Assembly (NCBI RefSeq): GCF_001426545.1
Contig: NZ_LMEZ01000004.1
Span: 372,001-436,000 of the forward strand
From: Mycobacterium sp. Root135
GTDB taxonomy: Bacteria > Actinomycetota > Actinomycetes > Mycobacteriales > Mycobacteriaceae
Direction of reading: 5' to 3'
Length of the DNA stretch: 64,000 bases
The notes beneath the pieces were generated by a model that saw nothing but the letters and a program-made list of their open reading frames with translations, made no database searches and was not told where the DNA came from. The position numbers and the translations under genes were made by a program. How positions within the stretch are numbered: the first letter of the stretch is position 1; the number at the start of each line of letters is the position of its first letter. This document shows, piece by piece, positions 1 to 8,559 of this stretch.

Positions 1-924
1 CGCGTCGGGGAACGGCAGCGACACGATCGCGGAGTCGACCCTCGGCAGGTCGAACTCGGCGCGCAAGCGGGCGGCCAGCCCCAGACAGTGCGCCTCGACG
101 TCATGGCGATCCAGCGAGGCCAACCACGGCATGGTCAGGCCCGCCCCGAACACGCCGAACCACGCGGGTGAGGTGTCGAACCGCCGGGCGTCCTCGGCCA
201 GCCGCAGCGGCAGACCGTAGATGGACGACCACGGCTGCTCGCACGCGTACCAGTTGGCGAGGTGCGGCGTCATCAGCCCGGACACCCTGTCGCTCAACGA
301 CATCCAGGCCGTACCCCGAGGCGCCAGCAGCCACTTGTAGACCGCGGACGCGGTGACGTCGGCCCAACCGAGGTCGAGCACCTTCCAGCCGACCGCCTGG
401 GTGGCGTCGAGCACGGTAACGGTGTCGGTGCCCGTCACCGCCGCGCGCAATCCGTCGACGTCGAGCACGTCCCCGGTAGCCGACTGCACCAGGCTCACCG
501 CCACCACGTCGTAGTCCGCTGCGGTGGCGATCAACTCGTCGGCGGGCAATTCGGTGACGGTCACGCCGCGGGCCGCCTGGGCGGCGAACGGGAAGGTGGT
601 ACTGGTGAATTCGCCGGTCAGCGTGGCCACGCTGGTTCCGTCGGGAACCGCCGACGCGACGAGACCCAGCAGGGCCGACACGCTGCCACCCATGGTCACC
701 GAGTCGACGGCCACCCCGACGAGGTCCGCGTACGCGGCGCGCCCACGGTCCACCGACTGGTCGAACGAGGGGACGTCCATGGTGCCCGCCTGCCACTCCC
801 CCATGCGCTCGGCGAGACCGTCGAACATGAACGTGGGCGGCAGCCCGTAGGTCGAGGAGTTGAGAAAACCTGCCGCACCGACGAATTGAGCTCCAAAGGC
901 GGAGCGGGGCGTCGTCGTCACCAT
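1..924 (-). CDS. Aminotransferase class V-fold PLP enzyme, C-terminus cut by window edge
   Basis: I translated 308 codons from ATG at 924 leftward without a stop, so the gene runs off the window. It looks like a fold-type I PLP enzyme of the class V (cysteine desulfurase-like) group: a VLDATQAVGW segment (residues 171-180) supplies the Asp and Gln that contact PLP, and SAVYKWLLAPRG (193-204) carries the likely Schiff-base lysine K197. The substrate cannot be read from sequence. Its start lies 7 bp after the stop of the DUF4229 gene, so the two are probably co-transcribed. The M. tuberculosis neighbourhood has a PE_PGRS gene here instead, so this is a species-variable position. Confidence 0.8.
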   Translation of the reverse strand, partial: MVTTTPRSAFGAQFVGAAGFLNSSTYGLPPTFMFDGLAERMGEWQAGTMDVPSFDQSVDRGRAAYADLVGVAVDSVTMGGSVSALLGLVASAVPDGTSVATLTGEFTSTTFPFAAQAARGVTVTELPADELIATAADYDVVAVSLVQSATGDVLDVDGLRAAVTGTDTVTVLDATQAVGWKVLDLGWADVTASAVYKWLLAPRGTAWMSLSDRVSGLMTPHLANWYACEQPWSSIYGLPLRLAEDARRFDTSPAWFGVFGAGLTMPWLASLDRHDVEAHCLGLAARLRAEFDLPRVDSAIVSLPFPDA

Positions 925-931
925 TCGGTCA

Positions 932-1273
932 CTACTTCCGAGGGTCGTCACCGTGCAAGCGGGAGCGCAGCTGTTCGCGGTCCTGGCGGCGACGTTCGTC
1001 GAACACGGCGATGCTGGCGGTGGCCCGGTTGCGCAGCGGGGCGAACAGCCAGATTCCCAGCGGAAGCGCCAGGACGATCGCGAACAACATGGGGATGACG
1101 ATCGGGAACTCGCCGATGCCGAGGGCCTTTCCGCCGAAGTAGATGGCGGCGGCCAGGACGGCGACCAGCAGGATCCGAGCGATCGTGTAGACCAAGACGT
1201 CGACGACCAGACGCGATCCGGGGCGCGTCGCCGCCCGAGTCGCGTCGCTTCCACCCTCTGCAGCACCAGACAC
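932..1273 (-). CDS. DUF4229 small membrane protein (Rv0531-like)
   Basis: 113 aa starting at GTG. Two hydrophobic helices (about 24-46 and 56-78) are followed by a charged Arg/Glu/Gln-rich cytoplasmic tail (80-113). Size, two-helix layout and position next to the cytochrome c maturation genes match the DUF4229 family, of which Rv0531 is the M. tuberculosis member. Function is unknown. It is divergent from the small gene at 1323 and precedes the aminotransferase at 924 by 7 bp. Confidence 0.8.
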   Translation of the reverse strand: MSGAAEGGSDATRAATRPGSRLVVDVLVYTIARILLVAVLAAAIYFGGKALGIGEFPIVIPMLFAIVLALPLGIWLFAPLRNRATASIAVFDERRRQDREQLRSRLHGDDPRK

Positions 1274-1297
1274 GAACCCGAGCCTACCGACGACGCG

Positions 1298-1303
1298 TAT
1301 TAT
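1298..1303 (+). promoter_or_regulatory. Candidate -10 box (TATTAT) for the 53-aa peptide gene
   Basis: TATTAT is a strong mycobacterial -10 match in otherwise GC-rich DNA, 25 nt upstream of the GTG at 1323. A consensus -35 is not obvious. The Shine-Dalgarno AAGGAGG at 1311-1317 would lie at the very 5' end of the transcript. Confidence 0.4.
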
Positions 1304-1322
1304 TTACTGCAAGGAGGTTTTT

Positions 1323-1484
1323 GTGCTTCAGTTCGTTCTCCTCGTCGTCATCCTGGCGGGTCTGGCCTACGGGGCCTGGCGCCTGGTGCGCGCGACTGCC
1401 AATCGGCCGAGAACGAGGACCATCGGGCCCGACGACGATCCCGAGTTCCTCAATCGGCTCAACCACGGCAAGGATCCTCGCTAG
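1323..1484 (+). CDS. 53-aa single-pass membrane peptide (Rv0530A-like)
   Basis: This short gene is supported by an excellent Shine-Dalgarno (AAGGAGG, 1311-1317) 5 nt before GTG and by its position, which matches the annotated small gene Rv0530A. The product has an N-terminal hydrophobic helix (about residues 2-18) then a basic stretch and a polar tail ending NHGKDPR. It is divergent from the DUF4229 gene and convergent with the MinD-like ATPase (30 bp between stops). A role in the cytochrome c maturation complex next door is possible but is only inferred from proximity. Confidence 0.75.
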   Translation: MLQFVLLVVILAGLAYGAWRLVRATANRPRTRTIGPDDDPEFLNRLNHGKDPR

Positions 1485-1514
1485 CGCCCGGTCTTCGGCG
1501 GTGACGGCGCGTGC

Positions 1515-2615
1515 CTAGTGGGCGCCGGGAAAACCGCTCGCGACGACGGCCGCCAATTCGGTGAAGGCGTCGCGTGTCTCCGGCTTCAACCGCTCCAAGC
1601 TGATCTCCGCCCCCTCCTCCAGATGCGGATCGAACGGCACCTGAAGCACCGCCTTGCATCTGCGCGAGAAGTGGTCCACCACCTTGCTCTGGTCGACCCG
1701 CGAACCATTCCGACCCGATTGCGGCCGAACGGCATTGATCACGGCGACCGAGTCGACCACCAACTGCTGATAGCCGTGGGCGTCGAGCCAGTCCAGCGTC
1801 GCCGACGCACTGCGGGCACCGTCCACCGATCCCGAGCTGACGATGATCAACGCATCGGCGGTGTTCAGCACCGCCGACATGGCCGAATGCAGCATGCCCG
1901 TTCCGCAGTCGGTGAGCACGAGGCTGTAGTAGCGCTCGAGCACCTCGACGGTGCGCTTGTAGTCGTCGCTGCTGAACGCCTCCGAGACGGCCGGATCACT
2001 TTCGGAGGCAAGCACTTCCAACCGACTCGGACCCTGTGAGGTGTAGTTGCGGACGTCGCTGTAGCTGTTGATGCCCTCGGCGTCGCGCAGCAGGTGCCGC
2101 ACGGTCGACGGGGTCTCCAGCGGCACCTTCTGACTGAGCGTGCCGCGGTCGGGGTTGGCGTCGACGGCAATGACGCGATCCCCTCGCGCGGAGGCGAACG
2201 TCGCACCGAGAGTGGCGGTGATCGTGGTCTTTCCGACGCCGCCCTTCAGTGACAGCATGGCGATCCGGTAGCACCCGCGAAGGGGCCGGCTGGCCTGTGC
2301 GGTGAGCTCCTTGCGGCGGATGGCCTTACGGCCCTCGCCCAGGTTGACCAGGGTGAACGAACCCAGGTAGAGCCAGCGCCGCCAGCCAGCACTCGGCGTG
2401 CGCTTGGGCTGGCCAAGCAGGGCCACGGTCGACAGGTCGAGGTACGGCGGCGTCGCGTCGGGTTCGGGCGGCGGTGCCGGTTGCGCCGGCGGCAGCGTGA
2501 CGACGGGCATGCCGTGCGGCGGGGTCGGCGCGGTCCACTCCGGCGGGATCGCTTGCGAGGGATCGCTGAATCGCTGCTGCGCGCGGAAACTCTGTGGTTC
2601 GGACGCCCGGATCAA
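1515..2615 (-). CDS. MinD/ParA-like ATPase with proline-rich N-terminus (Rv0530-like)
   Basis: 366 aa from a TTG start 2 nt after the ccsA stop; the frame stays open further upstream, but that part lies inside ccsA and reads as a shadow. Residues 20-60 are Pro/Ala-rich; GCYRIAMLSLKGGVGKTT (114-131) is a deviant Walker A of the MinD/ParA class, and VIAVDANPDRGTL supplies the next conserved Asp. The layout of a proline-rich leader, a GCYR lead-in and a deviant Walker A resembles the ESX-1 ATPase EspI. It is the last gene of the hemL-ccsA operon, so a role in positioning or regulating the cytochrome c assembly machinery is plausible but unproven. ATG within PHGMPVV is an alternative start. Confidence 0.75.
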   Translation of the reverse strand: MIRASEPQSFRAQQRFSDPSQAIPPEWTAPTPPHGMPVVTLPPAQPAPPPEPDATPPYLDLSTVALLGQPKRTPSAGWRRWLYLGSFTLVNLGEGRKAIRRKELTAQASRPLRGCYRIAMLSLKGGVGKTTITATLGATFASARGDRVIAVDANPDRGTLSQKVPLETPSTVRHLLRDAEGINSYSDVRNYTSQGPSRLEVLASESDPAVSEAFSSDDYKRTVEVLERYYSLVLTDCGTGMLHSAMSAVLNTADALIIVSSGSVDGARSASATLDWLDAHGYQQLVVDSVAVINAVRPQSGRNGSRVDQSKVVDHFSRRCKAVLQVPFDPHLEEGAEISLERLKPETRDAFTELAAVVASGFPGAH

Positions 2616-2617
2616 CC

Positions 2618-3601
2618 TCAGCCCACCCCTGCGTAGGAGTGCAACCCGGTCACGACCAGGTTGATGAAGAACAGGTTGAACACCATCGCGACGAATCCGA
2701 CGACGTTGATCCAGGCGGCCTTGCGGTCGCGCCACCCCGCCGTCGAACGAGCGTGAAGGTAGGCGGCGTAGACGACCCAGGCGATGAACGCGACGGTCTC
2801 CTTGGGGTCCCAGCCCCAGTACCGGCCCCACGCCTCCTCGGCCCAAATGGCGCCGAAGATCACGCCGAAACCGAAGATCGGGAACCCGAAGATGGTCGTG
2901 CGATAGGCGATTCGGTCAAGGGTCTGCGCGTCGGGCAGCCGTGCGATGACGGCGGCCAGACGACCAGTACGGCCGGGTTCGCCCAACGGTGACATCTTGG
3001 CAAGGAACAGGATGCTCGCAACGCCCGCAACCAGGAACACCCCGGAGCCGAGGCTGACCACCGACACGTGGATGGGCAACCAGTAGGACTGCAATGCGGG
3101 CATCACCGGTGCCGCATTGGAGTACAGCCACTTCCCCGACACCGCAAGCAAGATCAGCACCGGCAGCAGCACGAACGCCCACAGCGCCCGGAACTTCGGC
3201 TGCCGCAGCGTGACGGCCGCCGCAACGAGCCCGCAGAAGCACGTCAGGTTGATGAACTCGTACATGTTGCCCCACGGCACGCGTGAGGTCGCCAGTCCGC
3301 GCAGCACGATGCACGCCAGCAGCATCGCCGTCCCGACGTACACCAACGCCAGGCCGGCCCGTCCGATCCGCTCGTCGACGAGACGCCTCGGGGCGTCGAC
3401 GACGACACCGGGCGTGCCACTGTCCGCGGTGACGGCGGCGGAGTTGGCGGTCACCAGTTCGCGGGCGTCGGCCTTGCGGCTGCCGCTGTAGGCCAGCTCG
3501 ACCGCCAGCAGCAGAAGGGCGATGACCAGCACGACGATCGTGGACGTGAACGCCAGATCCGAGTACCGGGCCAGCCCAATGTCGATGTGGGGACCGTTCA
3601 T
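2618..3601 (-). CDS. ccsA: System II cytochrome c maturation protein CcsA (haem handling)
   Basis: 327 aa multi-pass membrane protein. The tryptophan-rich WWD-type haem-binding segment is present at 253-268 (AEEAWGRYWGWDPKE), with candidate haem-ligand histidines at H178, H283 and H321. The family carries haem across the membrane and, with ResB/Ccs1, attaches it to CXXCH motifs of apocytochromes c. I chose ATG at 3601 because it overlaps the resB stop in an ATGA; upstream in-frame codons fall inside resB. Length is close to Rv0529 (about 324 aa). Confidence 0.95.
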   Translation of the reverse strand: MNGPHIDIGLARYSDLAFTSTIVVLVIALLLLAVELAYSGSRKADARELVTANSAAVTADSGTPGVVVDAPRRLVDERIGRAGLALVYVGTAMLLACIVLRGLATSRVPWGNMYEFINLTCFCGLVAAAVTLRQPKFRALWAFVLLPVLILLAVSGKWLYSNAAPVMPALQSYWLPIHVSVVSLGSGVFLVAGVASILFLAKMSPLGEPGRTGRLAAVIARLPDAQTLDRIAYRTTIFGFPIFGFGVIFGAIWAEEAWGRYWGWDPKETVAFIAWVVYAAYLHARSTAGWRDRKAAWINVVGFVAMVFNLFFINLVVTGLHSYAGVG

Positions 3602-5172
3602 GCGCGCTCTCTCCCGCCTTCTTCCGCCGAGGGCACCAGCCGCGCCGTCAACCTCTCGAACTCGTCGCCCCAACCGGAGTTGTCGGTGCGCGCGAGGCCG
3701 CCCAGCTCGACGTCAACGGTACCCGGCGACGCCGGGGAAACCCGAACCCAGATGCGGCGCCGCCGTATCACCAGCGACACCAGCAGCCCGGCCATCATCG
3801 TCATCGACGACACCAGCACCCAGATCTGGGCCGGGTCGTGGGAGACCTGCACGTTGATGAACGGTGCCGCGCCGTCGAAGGTGACGACGGTGCCGTCGTT
3901 CAGCCGGGTCGACTCGCCCGCCTTGAGGTTCACTCGGACCTGCTTGGTGAGCCGCTTCTGCTCGATGAGACGCGGGTCGAGCGTGAACAGGGACTGGGGG
4001 CGCCCGGTATCAAGACCGGTGTCACCGCGGTAGACGTCGATGGCCACCGCGGGATCCCGCAGCGCGGGGAAGCTCGACGACAACAACTTGCCGTCCAGCT
4101 GTTCGGTCGGCGCGAACAGGCCCTGGATGGCGATCTGGTTCTTGCGCCGCTCACCGGCGTCGGGGTAGGTGCCCGCGGGCGGGTCCACCCGGATGACGCC
4201 GGACGACAGCAGCGTGATCGGGTCGTCCGGCCGCCACTGCACCGTCTGCGTGCGGGTGCGGCCGTCGGGGAAGGTGACGGTGAACGTCGGGGCGTACCCG
4301 TGGCCCTGCAGGTACAGCCGGTCCCCGGCGAGGCGCAGCGGGTGGTTGACCTCGAGCCGGTAGGGCCGCCAGGTGTCGCTGGTCAGGTCGTCGCCGGCCT
4401 GATAGTCGACGTTGGCCGCGAAGCTCAGCGCCTGCCCGCTCGGCAGATACTCCGCGTCGAAGTCGTTGACACGCAGGCAGATCGGACTCAGGGAGGTGCC
4501 GTCGACGGTGTTGCCCGCCCGGAACGAGTCGAACGCGGCCGGTGAGGCCGAGCAGAACCCGGGACCGCCGTTGGCCACGACGATGACGTTGCCTTCGTAA
4601 CCGAACAGCTTGCCCGCGGCGATGGAGAGCAGCAGGGCGAGCAGCGAGAAGTGGAAGACGATGTTGCCGAACTCGCGGAAATAGCCCTTCTCGGCAGAGA
4701 CTTCGATGACGTCACCCTCGCGGCGGCTCGTCTTTCGCCAGCCCTTCAGCCGCTCCTCGACCCCGGCCGCGACAGTCTCCACGTCCCCCGCCGCGACGAG
4801 GGTCTGATGCTTGGGCAGCCGCGCCAGGTTGCGCGGCGCGGCGACCGGCGTTGCCCGCATGCTGCGGACGTGCTCGGCCAGGCGCGGCGTCAGACACCCC
4901 ACCAGCGAGATGAACAGCAGCGCGTAGATGGCGGTGAACCAGAAACTGGAGAACACGTCGAACACCTGCAACCGGTCCAGCCACGGTCCGATAAGCGTGT
5001 GCTCGGCGAGGTACTCGTCGACCTTGGCCGCGTTGAGGCTGCGCTGCGGCACCAGTGCGCCGGGGATGGCCGCGAGGGCGAGCAGGAATAGCAGCGCAAG
5101 GGCCGTGCCCATCGAGGTCAGGGCGCGCCAGGTGTTCCGCGTATATGCGCCAAGGCGTTTGAGCACCCTCAT
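3598..5172 (-). CDS. resB: System II cytochrome c biogenesis protein ResB (Ccs1)
   Basis: 524 aa. Three N-terminal hydrophobic helices (around 20-40, 75-95 and 170-187), a long extracytoplasmic domain, and a last helix near 450-470 before a cytoplasmic tail, as in ResB/Ccs1. The family partners CcsA in haem delivery to apocytochrome c. Start ATG at 5172 overlaps the ccdA stop (ATGA) and the stop overlaps the ccsA start in the same way, so translation of all three is probably coupled. Length matches Rv0528 (about 529 aa). Confidence 0.94.
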   Translation of the reverse strand: MRVLKRLGAYTRNTWRALTSMGTALALLFLLALAAIPGALVPQRSLNAAKVDEYLAEHTLIGPWLDRLQVFDVFSSFWFTAIYALLFISLVGCLTPRLAEHVRSMRATPVAAPRNLARLPKHQTLVAAGDVETVAAGVEERLKGWRKTSRREGDVIEVSAEKGYFREFGNIVFHFSLLALLLSIAAGKLFGYEGNVIVVANGGPGFCSASPAAFDSFRAGNTVDGTSLSPICLRVNDFDAEYLPSGQALSFAANVDYQAGDDLTSDTWRPYRLEVNHPLRLAGDRLYLQGHGYAPTFTVTFPDGRTRTQTVQWRPDDPITLLSSGVIRVDPPAGTYPDAGERRKNQIAIQGLFAPTEQLDGKLLSSSFPALRDPAVAIDVYRGDTGLDTGRPQSLFTLDPRLIEQKRLTKQVRVNLKAGESTRLNDGTVVTFDGAAPFINVQVSHDPAQIWVLVSSMTMMAGLLVSLVIRRRRIWVRVSPASPGTVDVELGGLARTDNSGWGDEFERLTARLVPSAEEGGRERA

Positions 5173-5975
5173 ATCGGCAACCGCACGTCGCTGACGAACG
5201 CGTCGCGCACCCAGGAGATGAAGTCAGCCCACACCCCGGTCACCAGGGCGACGCCGACGACGATCAACAACGCGCCGCCGAAGATTTGGATGGTCCTGGT
5301 GTGACGGCGCAGCCACCCAAGCCCCCGCACCGCGCCCGCCGACCCGAAGGCCAGCAGCAGGAACGGAATTCCCAACCCGAGGCAGTAGGCGACGACGAGG
5401 ATGACGCCCCTTGCCACGTTGCTGCCGTCGGTGGCCGACGCCACGGCGATCACCGCGGTCAGCGTCGGGCCGAGGCACGGCGTCCACCCGAGGGCGAACA
5501 CCGCGCCGAGCAGTGGGGCGCCACCGATCGTGGACAACAACTTGGGGGTGAACCGCGCCTCGCGCTGCAGCGCCGGGACGAAGCCGATGAACACCAGCCC
5601 CATCAGGATGGTGACGACCCCGCCGATGCGTTGCAGCAGAAGCTGATTGATCAGCAGCGTGGTGGTCAACCCGAGCACCGCGACGGTGCCGAGCACGAAC
5701 ACCACCGTGAACCCGGCCACGAAGAGCGCGGCCGCCCCGAGCACGCGCAACCGCGCCGTCTTCACCGCGACGGCGGAGGCGTCACGGTCGTCCACCCCGA
5801 CGATGGCCGCGAGGTAGGACAGGTAGCCCGGCACCAGCGGCACCACGCACGGCGAGGCGAATGACACGAACCCGGCCAGCACGCTGACCAGAACCGCGAG
5901 GACCAACGGCCCTGCCGACACCAGGGTGCCAACCTGGTCGAGACCAGCCGCGAGAACGGTCACTTCGCCCGTCAC
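5169..5975 (-). CDS. ccdA: Thiol-disulfide transmembrane protein CcdA
   Basis: 268 aa with six hydrophobic segments and the family motifs SFASPCVVPLVPGYLSYL (about 40-57) and GWTPCLGPTL, whose two cysteines carry electrons across the membrane. CcdA reduces an extracytoplasmic thioredoxin that keeps apocytochrome c cysteines reduced; the thioredoxin lipoprotein directly upstream is the obvious partner. Starts at GTG in a GTGA overlap with that gene. Confidence 0.95.
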   Translation of the reverse strand: MTGEVTVLAAGLDQVGTLVSAGPLVLAVLVSVLAGFVSFASPCVVPLVPGYLSYLAAIVGVDDRDASAVAVKTARLRVLGAAALFVAGFTVVFVLGTVAVLGLTTTLLINQLLLQRIGGVVTILMGLVFIGFVPALQREARFTPKLLSTIGGAPLLGAVFALGWTPCLGPTLTAVIAVASATDGSNVARGVILVVAYCLGLGIPFLLLAFGSAGAVRGLGWLRRHTRTIQIFGGALLIVVGVALVTGVWADFISWVRDAFVSDVRLPI

Positions 5976-6568
5976 TTCTCCGCAGCCAGCTTCTGCACGA
6001 CGGGCAACAGGTCCTCGGCCAGCAGCTCGCGCAGGAACACCGCGGCGACGCGGTGCTTGCGGTCCAGCACGACGGTCGACGGGATCACGGTCGTCGGATA
6101 CCTGCCGCCGAAGGCGATCATGGTGCGCATGGCCGGGTCGTAGATCGACGGGTAGGTGACCTTGCGGTCGGTGACGAAGTCGACTGCGGCGTCCCGGTTG
6201 TTGTCGCGGACGTCGATGCCCAGGAATTCAACGCCCTGGGCACGGGTGGCCTCGTACACCTTCTCCAGTTCGGGGATCTCCGAACGGCACGGCCCGCACC
6301 ACTGTCCCCACACGTTGACGACGACGACCTTGCCTGCGAAGTCGTCCACGGACACGGTCTTGGCGGGGTCGGTCAGCAGCGGGCCGCTGATCTTGCCGGG
6401 TCGGTGTCGGCTGTCCGGCGGGTCGTAGACGATGTCGGTCTTGCCGCCCGGCGCCACGAATTCGAAGGTGCCGCCCTGGGCGACGGCGTCGTCACCGGTC
6501 GCGCATCCGGTCAGCAGCACGGCCGCCGTCATCAGAGGGGCCACCAGGGAAGCCGCGCGACATCTCAC
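5972..6568 (-). CDS. TlpA/ResA-type thioredoxin lipoprotein (Rv0526-like)
   Basis: 198 aa. The signal peptide ends in lipobox LTGC with acylated C22. A thioredoxin-like domain follows with active site WCGPC (C91, C94). It probably faces outward, receives electrons from CcdA and reduces apocytochrome c thiols before haem ligation. I chose GTG at 6568 because it forms a GTGA overlap with the upstream mutase stop and leaves a normal lipoprotein signal; the frame stays open further upstream but loses the signal. Confidence 0.9.
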   Translation of the reverse strand: MRCRAASLVAPLMTAAVLLTGCATGDDAVAQGGTFEFVAPGGKTDIVYDPPDSRHRPGKISGPLLTDPAKTVSVDDFAGKVVVVNVWGQWCGPCRSEIPELEKVYEATRAQGVEFLGIDVRDNNRDAAVDFVTDRKVTYPSIYDPAMRTMIAFGGRYPTTVIPSTVVLDRKHRVAAVFLRELLAEDLLPVVQKLAAEK

Positions 6569-7191
6569 CGGCCAGCCAGCTCCGCATAACTCCAGCCGAC
6601 CAGCGCTTCGTCGTGGAAGTAGAACGACGTCAGCGACGCGTGGTTGCACATCCGGTTCGCCGCGGTGGGCAGGTGGTGCAGCGTCTGCCCGGTCAGCGAG
6701 CGCCGCAGCGTCGCCGTCGGCAGTTGGTGGCTGACGCACACCGCCTCGTGGCCCATTGCCTTGTCCCTGGCCCGGAACAGCGCGGCCTGCATGCGCTCGG
6801 CGATGTGGGTGTACGGCTCGCCCCACGACGGACTGCGGGGATTGCGCAGGTGCCACCAGTTGCGAGGGTTGCGCAGCGCGCCGTCCCCCGGCGAGACCCG
6901 CTCGCCCTCGAAGACGTTCTCCGATTCGATGAGGTCGCCGTCGGTGTCGATCGCCAGGCCGTGCGTCGCCGCGATGGGTCCGGCCGTTTCCTGCGCGCGT
7001 TCCAAGGGCGAGGCAACGACGTAGGTGACGTCGTGGGTCGCCAACCAGTCGGCCACCCGCGCCGCCTGGGCGCGGCCCTTGTCGGAGAGGTGGAAGTCGG
7101 GCAAGCGGCCGTAGAGGATCTTGTCCGGGTTGAAGACCTCGCCGTGTCGCATCACGTGCACGATGGTCTTGCGGGGGTCGACGTCGGTCAC
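6565..7191 (-). CDS. Histidine phosphatase superfamily protein (Rv0525-like)
   Basis: 208 aa from GTG in a GTGA overlap with the hemL stop. RHGE (15-18) is the phosphohistidine motif of the phosphoglycerate mutase-like superfamily, and [11 protein letters not shown] further on is the second conserved block. Substrate unknown; the family includes mutases, acid phosphatases and cobalamin phosphatases. It lies between hemL and the cytochrome c genes, an arrangement that matches Rv0525. True glycolytic mutase is more likely the gene at 57771. Confidence 0.9.
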   Translation of the reverse strand: MTDVDPRKTIVHVMRHGEVFNPDKILYGRLPDFHLSDKGRAQAARVADWLATHDVTYVVASPLERAQETAGPIAATHGLAIDTDGDLIESENVFEGERVSPGDGALRNPRNWWHLRNPRSPSWGEPYTHIAERMQAALFRARDKAMGHEAVCVSHQLPTATLRRSLTGQTLHHLPTAANRMCNHASLTSFYFHDEALVGWSYAELAGR

Positions 7192-8501
7192 GCTGGCCTC
7201 TGCGCTTCGGCTGCGGCGCGGGCCGCGGCGGGGAGGGCGGACGCGATGCGGTCGAACGCGTCGTCGTCGAGCGCCGCCGAGACGAACCACGCCTCGAAGG
7301 CGCTGCACGGCGGATAGACGCCCGCGTCGAGCAGGGCGTGGAAGAACGGCGGGAAGCGCCACGTCTCGGTCGCCTTGGCCCCGGCGAAGTCCACTACCTC
7401 GCCCTCGGCGAAGAAGACGCTGAGCATGTTGCCGGCCCGCGAAATACGGTGTGCCACCGACGCTTCCGTCAGCGCCGCGGTGAGCAGACCGGCGAGTCGG
7501 TCGGCGTTGGCGTCCAGCGCCGCATAGACGGCGTCATCGGCGGCGCGCAGCGTGGCGAGGCCCGCGGCCATCGCGACCGGGTTCCCCGACAGCGTGCCCG
7601 CTTGGTAGACCGGCCCCAGCGGAGCCAGTCGCTCCATCACCTCGGCGCGGCCGCCGAACGCGGCGGCAGGCAGGCCGCCGCTCATCACCTTGCCGAACGC
7701 GAACAGGTCGGCGTCGACGGGATCGACTCCGTACCAACCGGATCGGCTGACTCGGAAGCCCGTCATCACCTCGTCGAGGATGAGCAGCGCGCCGTGCTCG
7801 GCGGTGACCCGTCGCAGTGCGGCGTTGAAGCCGGGCAGCGGCGGCACGGTGCCCATGTTGCCAGCCGCGGCCTCGGTGATGACGCAGGCGATGTCGTCAC
7901 CGAACTCGGCAAACGCCTGCTCCACGGCACCAATGTCGTTGTAGGGCAACACGATCGTGTCGACGGTCGCCGCACCGGTGACACCGGGTGACGACGGCAG
8001 TCCCAGCGTCGCGACGCCGGAGCCCGCGTCGGCCAGCAGCGCGTCACTGTGACCGTGGTAGCACCCCGAGAACTTGACGATCTTCGCCCGGCCGGTGAAG
8101 CCCCTGGCCAACCGGATCGCGCTCATCGTCGCCTCGGTGCCGGAGTTGACCAACCGGATCTTCTCCACCGCGGCGACCCGGCCGACGATCTCGCGGGCCA
8201 GCTCGCTCTCCGACGGCGTGGGCGCCCCAAAGCTCAGCCCGTCGGCGGCCGCCCGCTGAACCGCCTCCACGACGGCCGGGTGCGCGTGACCGAGAATCAT
8301 CGGCCCCCACGAACAGACCAGGTCGACGTAGCGGTTGTCGTCGGCGTCGGTGAGCCAGTAGCCGGCGGCCTTGGTGATGAACCGCGGCGTCCCGCCCACC
8401 GAGTTGAAAGCACGGACCGGCGAGTTGACCCCGCCGGGAATGACGGCGGAGGCCTCGGCGAAGAGCCGTGCCGAGGTGGCCGTCTTTGGGTCAGCACGCA
8501 T
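7188..8501 (-). CDS. hemL: Glutamate-1-semialdehyde 2,1-aminomutase
   Basis: 437 aa. Converts glutamate-1-semialdehyde to 5-aminolevulinate, the second step of the C5 haem route. Conserved blocks include [10 protein letters not shown] (23-32), [10 protein letters not shown] (119-128), LDEVMTGFR (242-250) and the PLP lysine K271 in [11 protein letters not shown] chose ATG at 8501; the frame is open for 33 more codons upstream but those are not family-like. It heads the chain of genes leading into cytochrome c maturation, each overlapping the next by 4 bp, so precursor supply and haem attachment may be co-expressed. Confidence 0.95.
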   Translation of the reverse strand: MRADPKTATSARLFAEASAVIPGGVNSPVRAFNSVGGTPRFITKAAGYWLTDADDNRYVDLVCSWGPMILGHAHPAVVEAVQRAAADGLSFGAPTPSESELAREIVGRVAAVEKIRLVNSGTEATMSAIRLARGFTGRAKIVKFSGCYHGHSDALLADAGSGVATLGLPSSPGVTGAATVDTIVLPYNDIGAVEQAFAEFGDDIACVITEAAAGNMGTVPPLPGFNAALRRVTAEHGALLILDEVMTGFRVSRSGWYGVDPVDADLFAFGKVMSGGLPAAAFGGRAEVMERLAPLGPVYQAGTLSGNPVAMAAGLATLRAADDAVYAALDANADRLAGLLTAALTEASVAHRISRAGNMLSVFFAEGEVVDFAGAKATETWRFPPFFHALLDAGVYPPCSAFEAWFVSAALDDDAFDRIASALPAAARAAAEAQRPA

Positions 8502-8559
8502 GCCAACCAGTGTCCCAGTCGGTCCCCTGCCGTCAACTACAGGGTGTAGGAGGACTTCG

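Noticed and set aside
2616..2846. N-terminal extension of the MinD-like ATPase into ccsA
   Set aside because: These 77 codons lie inside ccsA in another frame and translate to Arg/Gly-rich sequence.
6565..7191. Phosphatase-like gene as the glycolytic phosphoglycerate mutase
   Set aside because: The gene at 57771 has the full-length BPG-dependent mutase motifs; this one is shorter and in the Rv0525 position.
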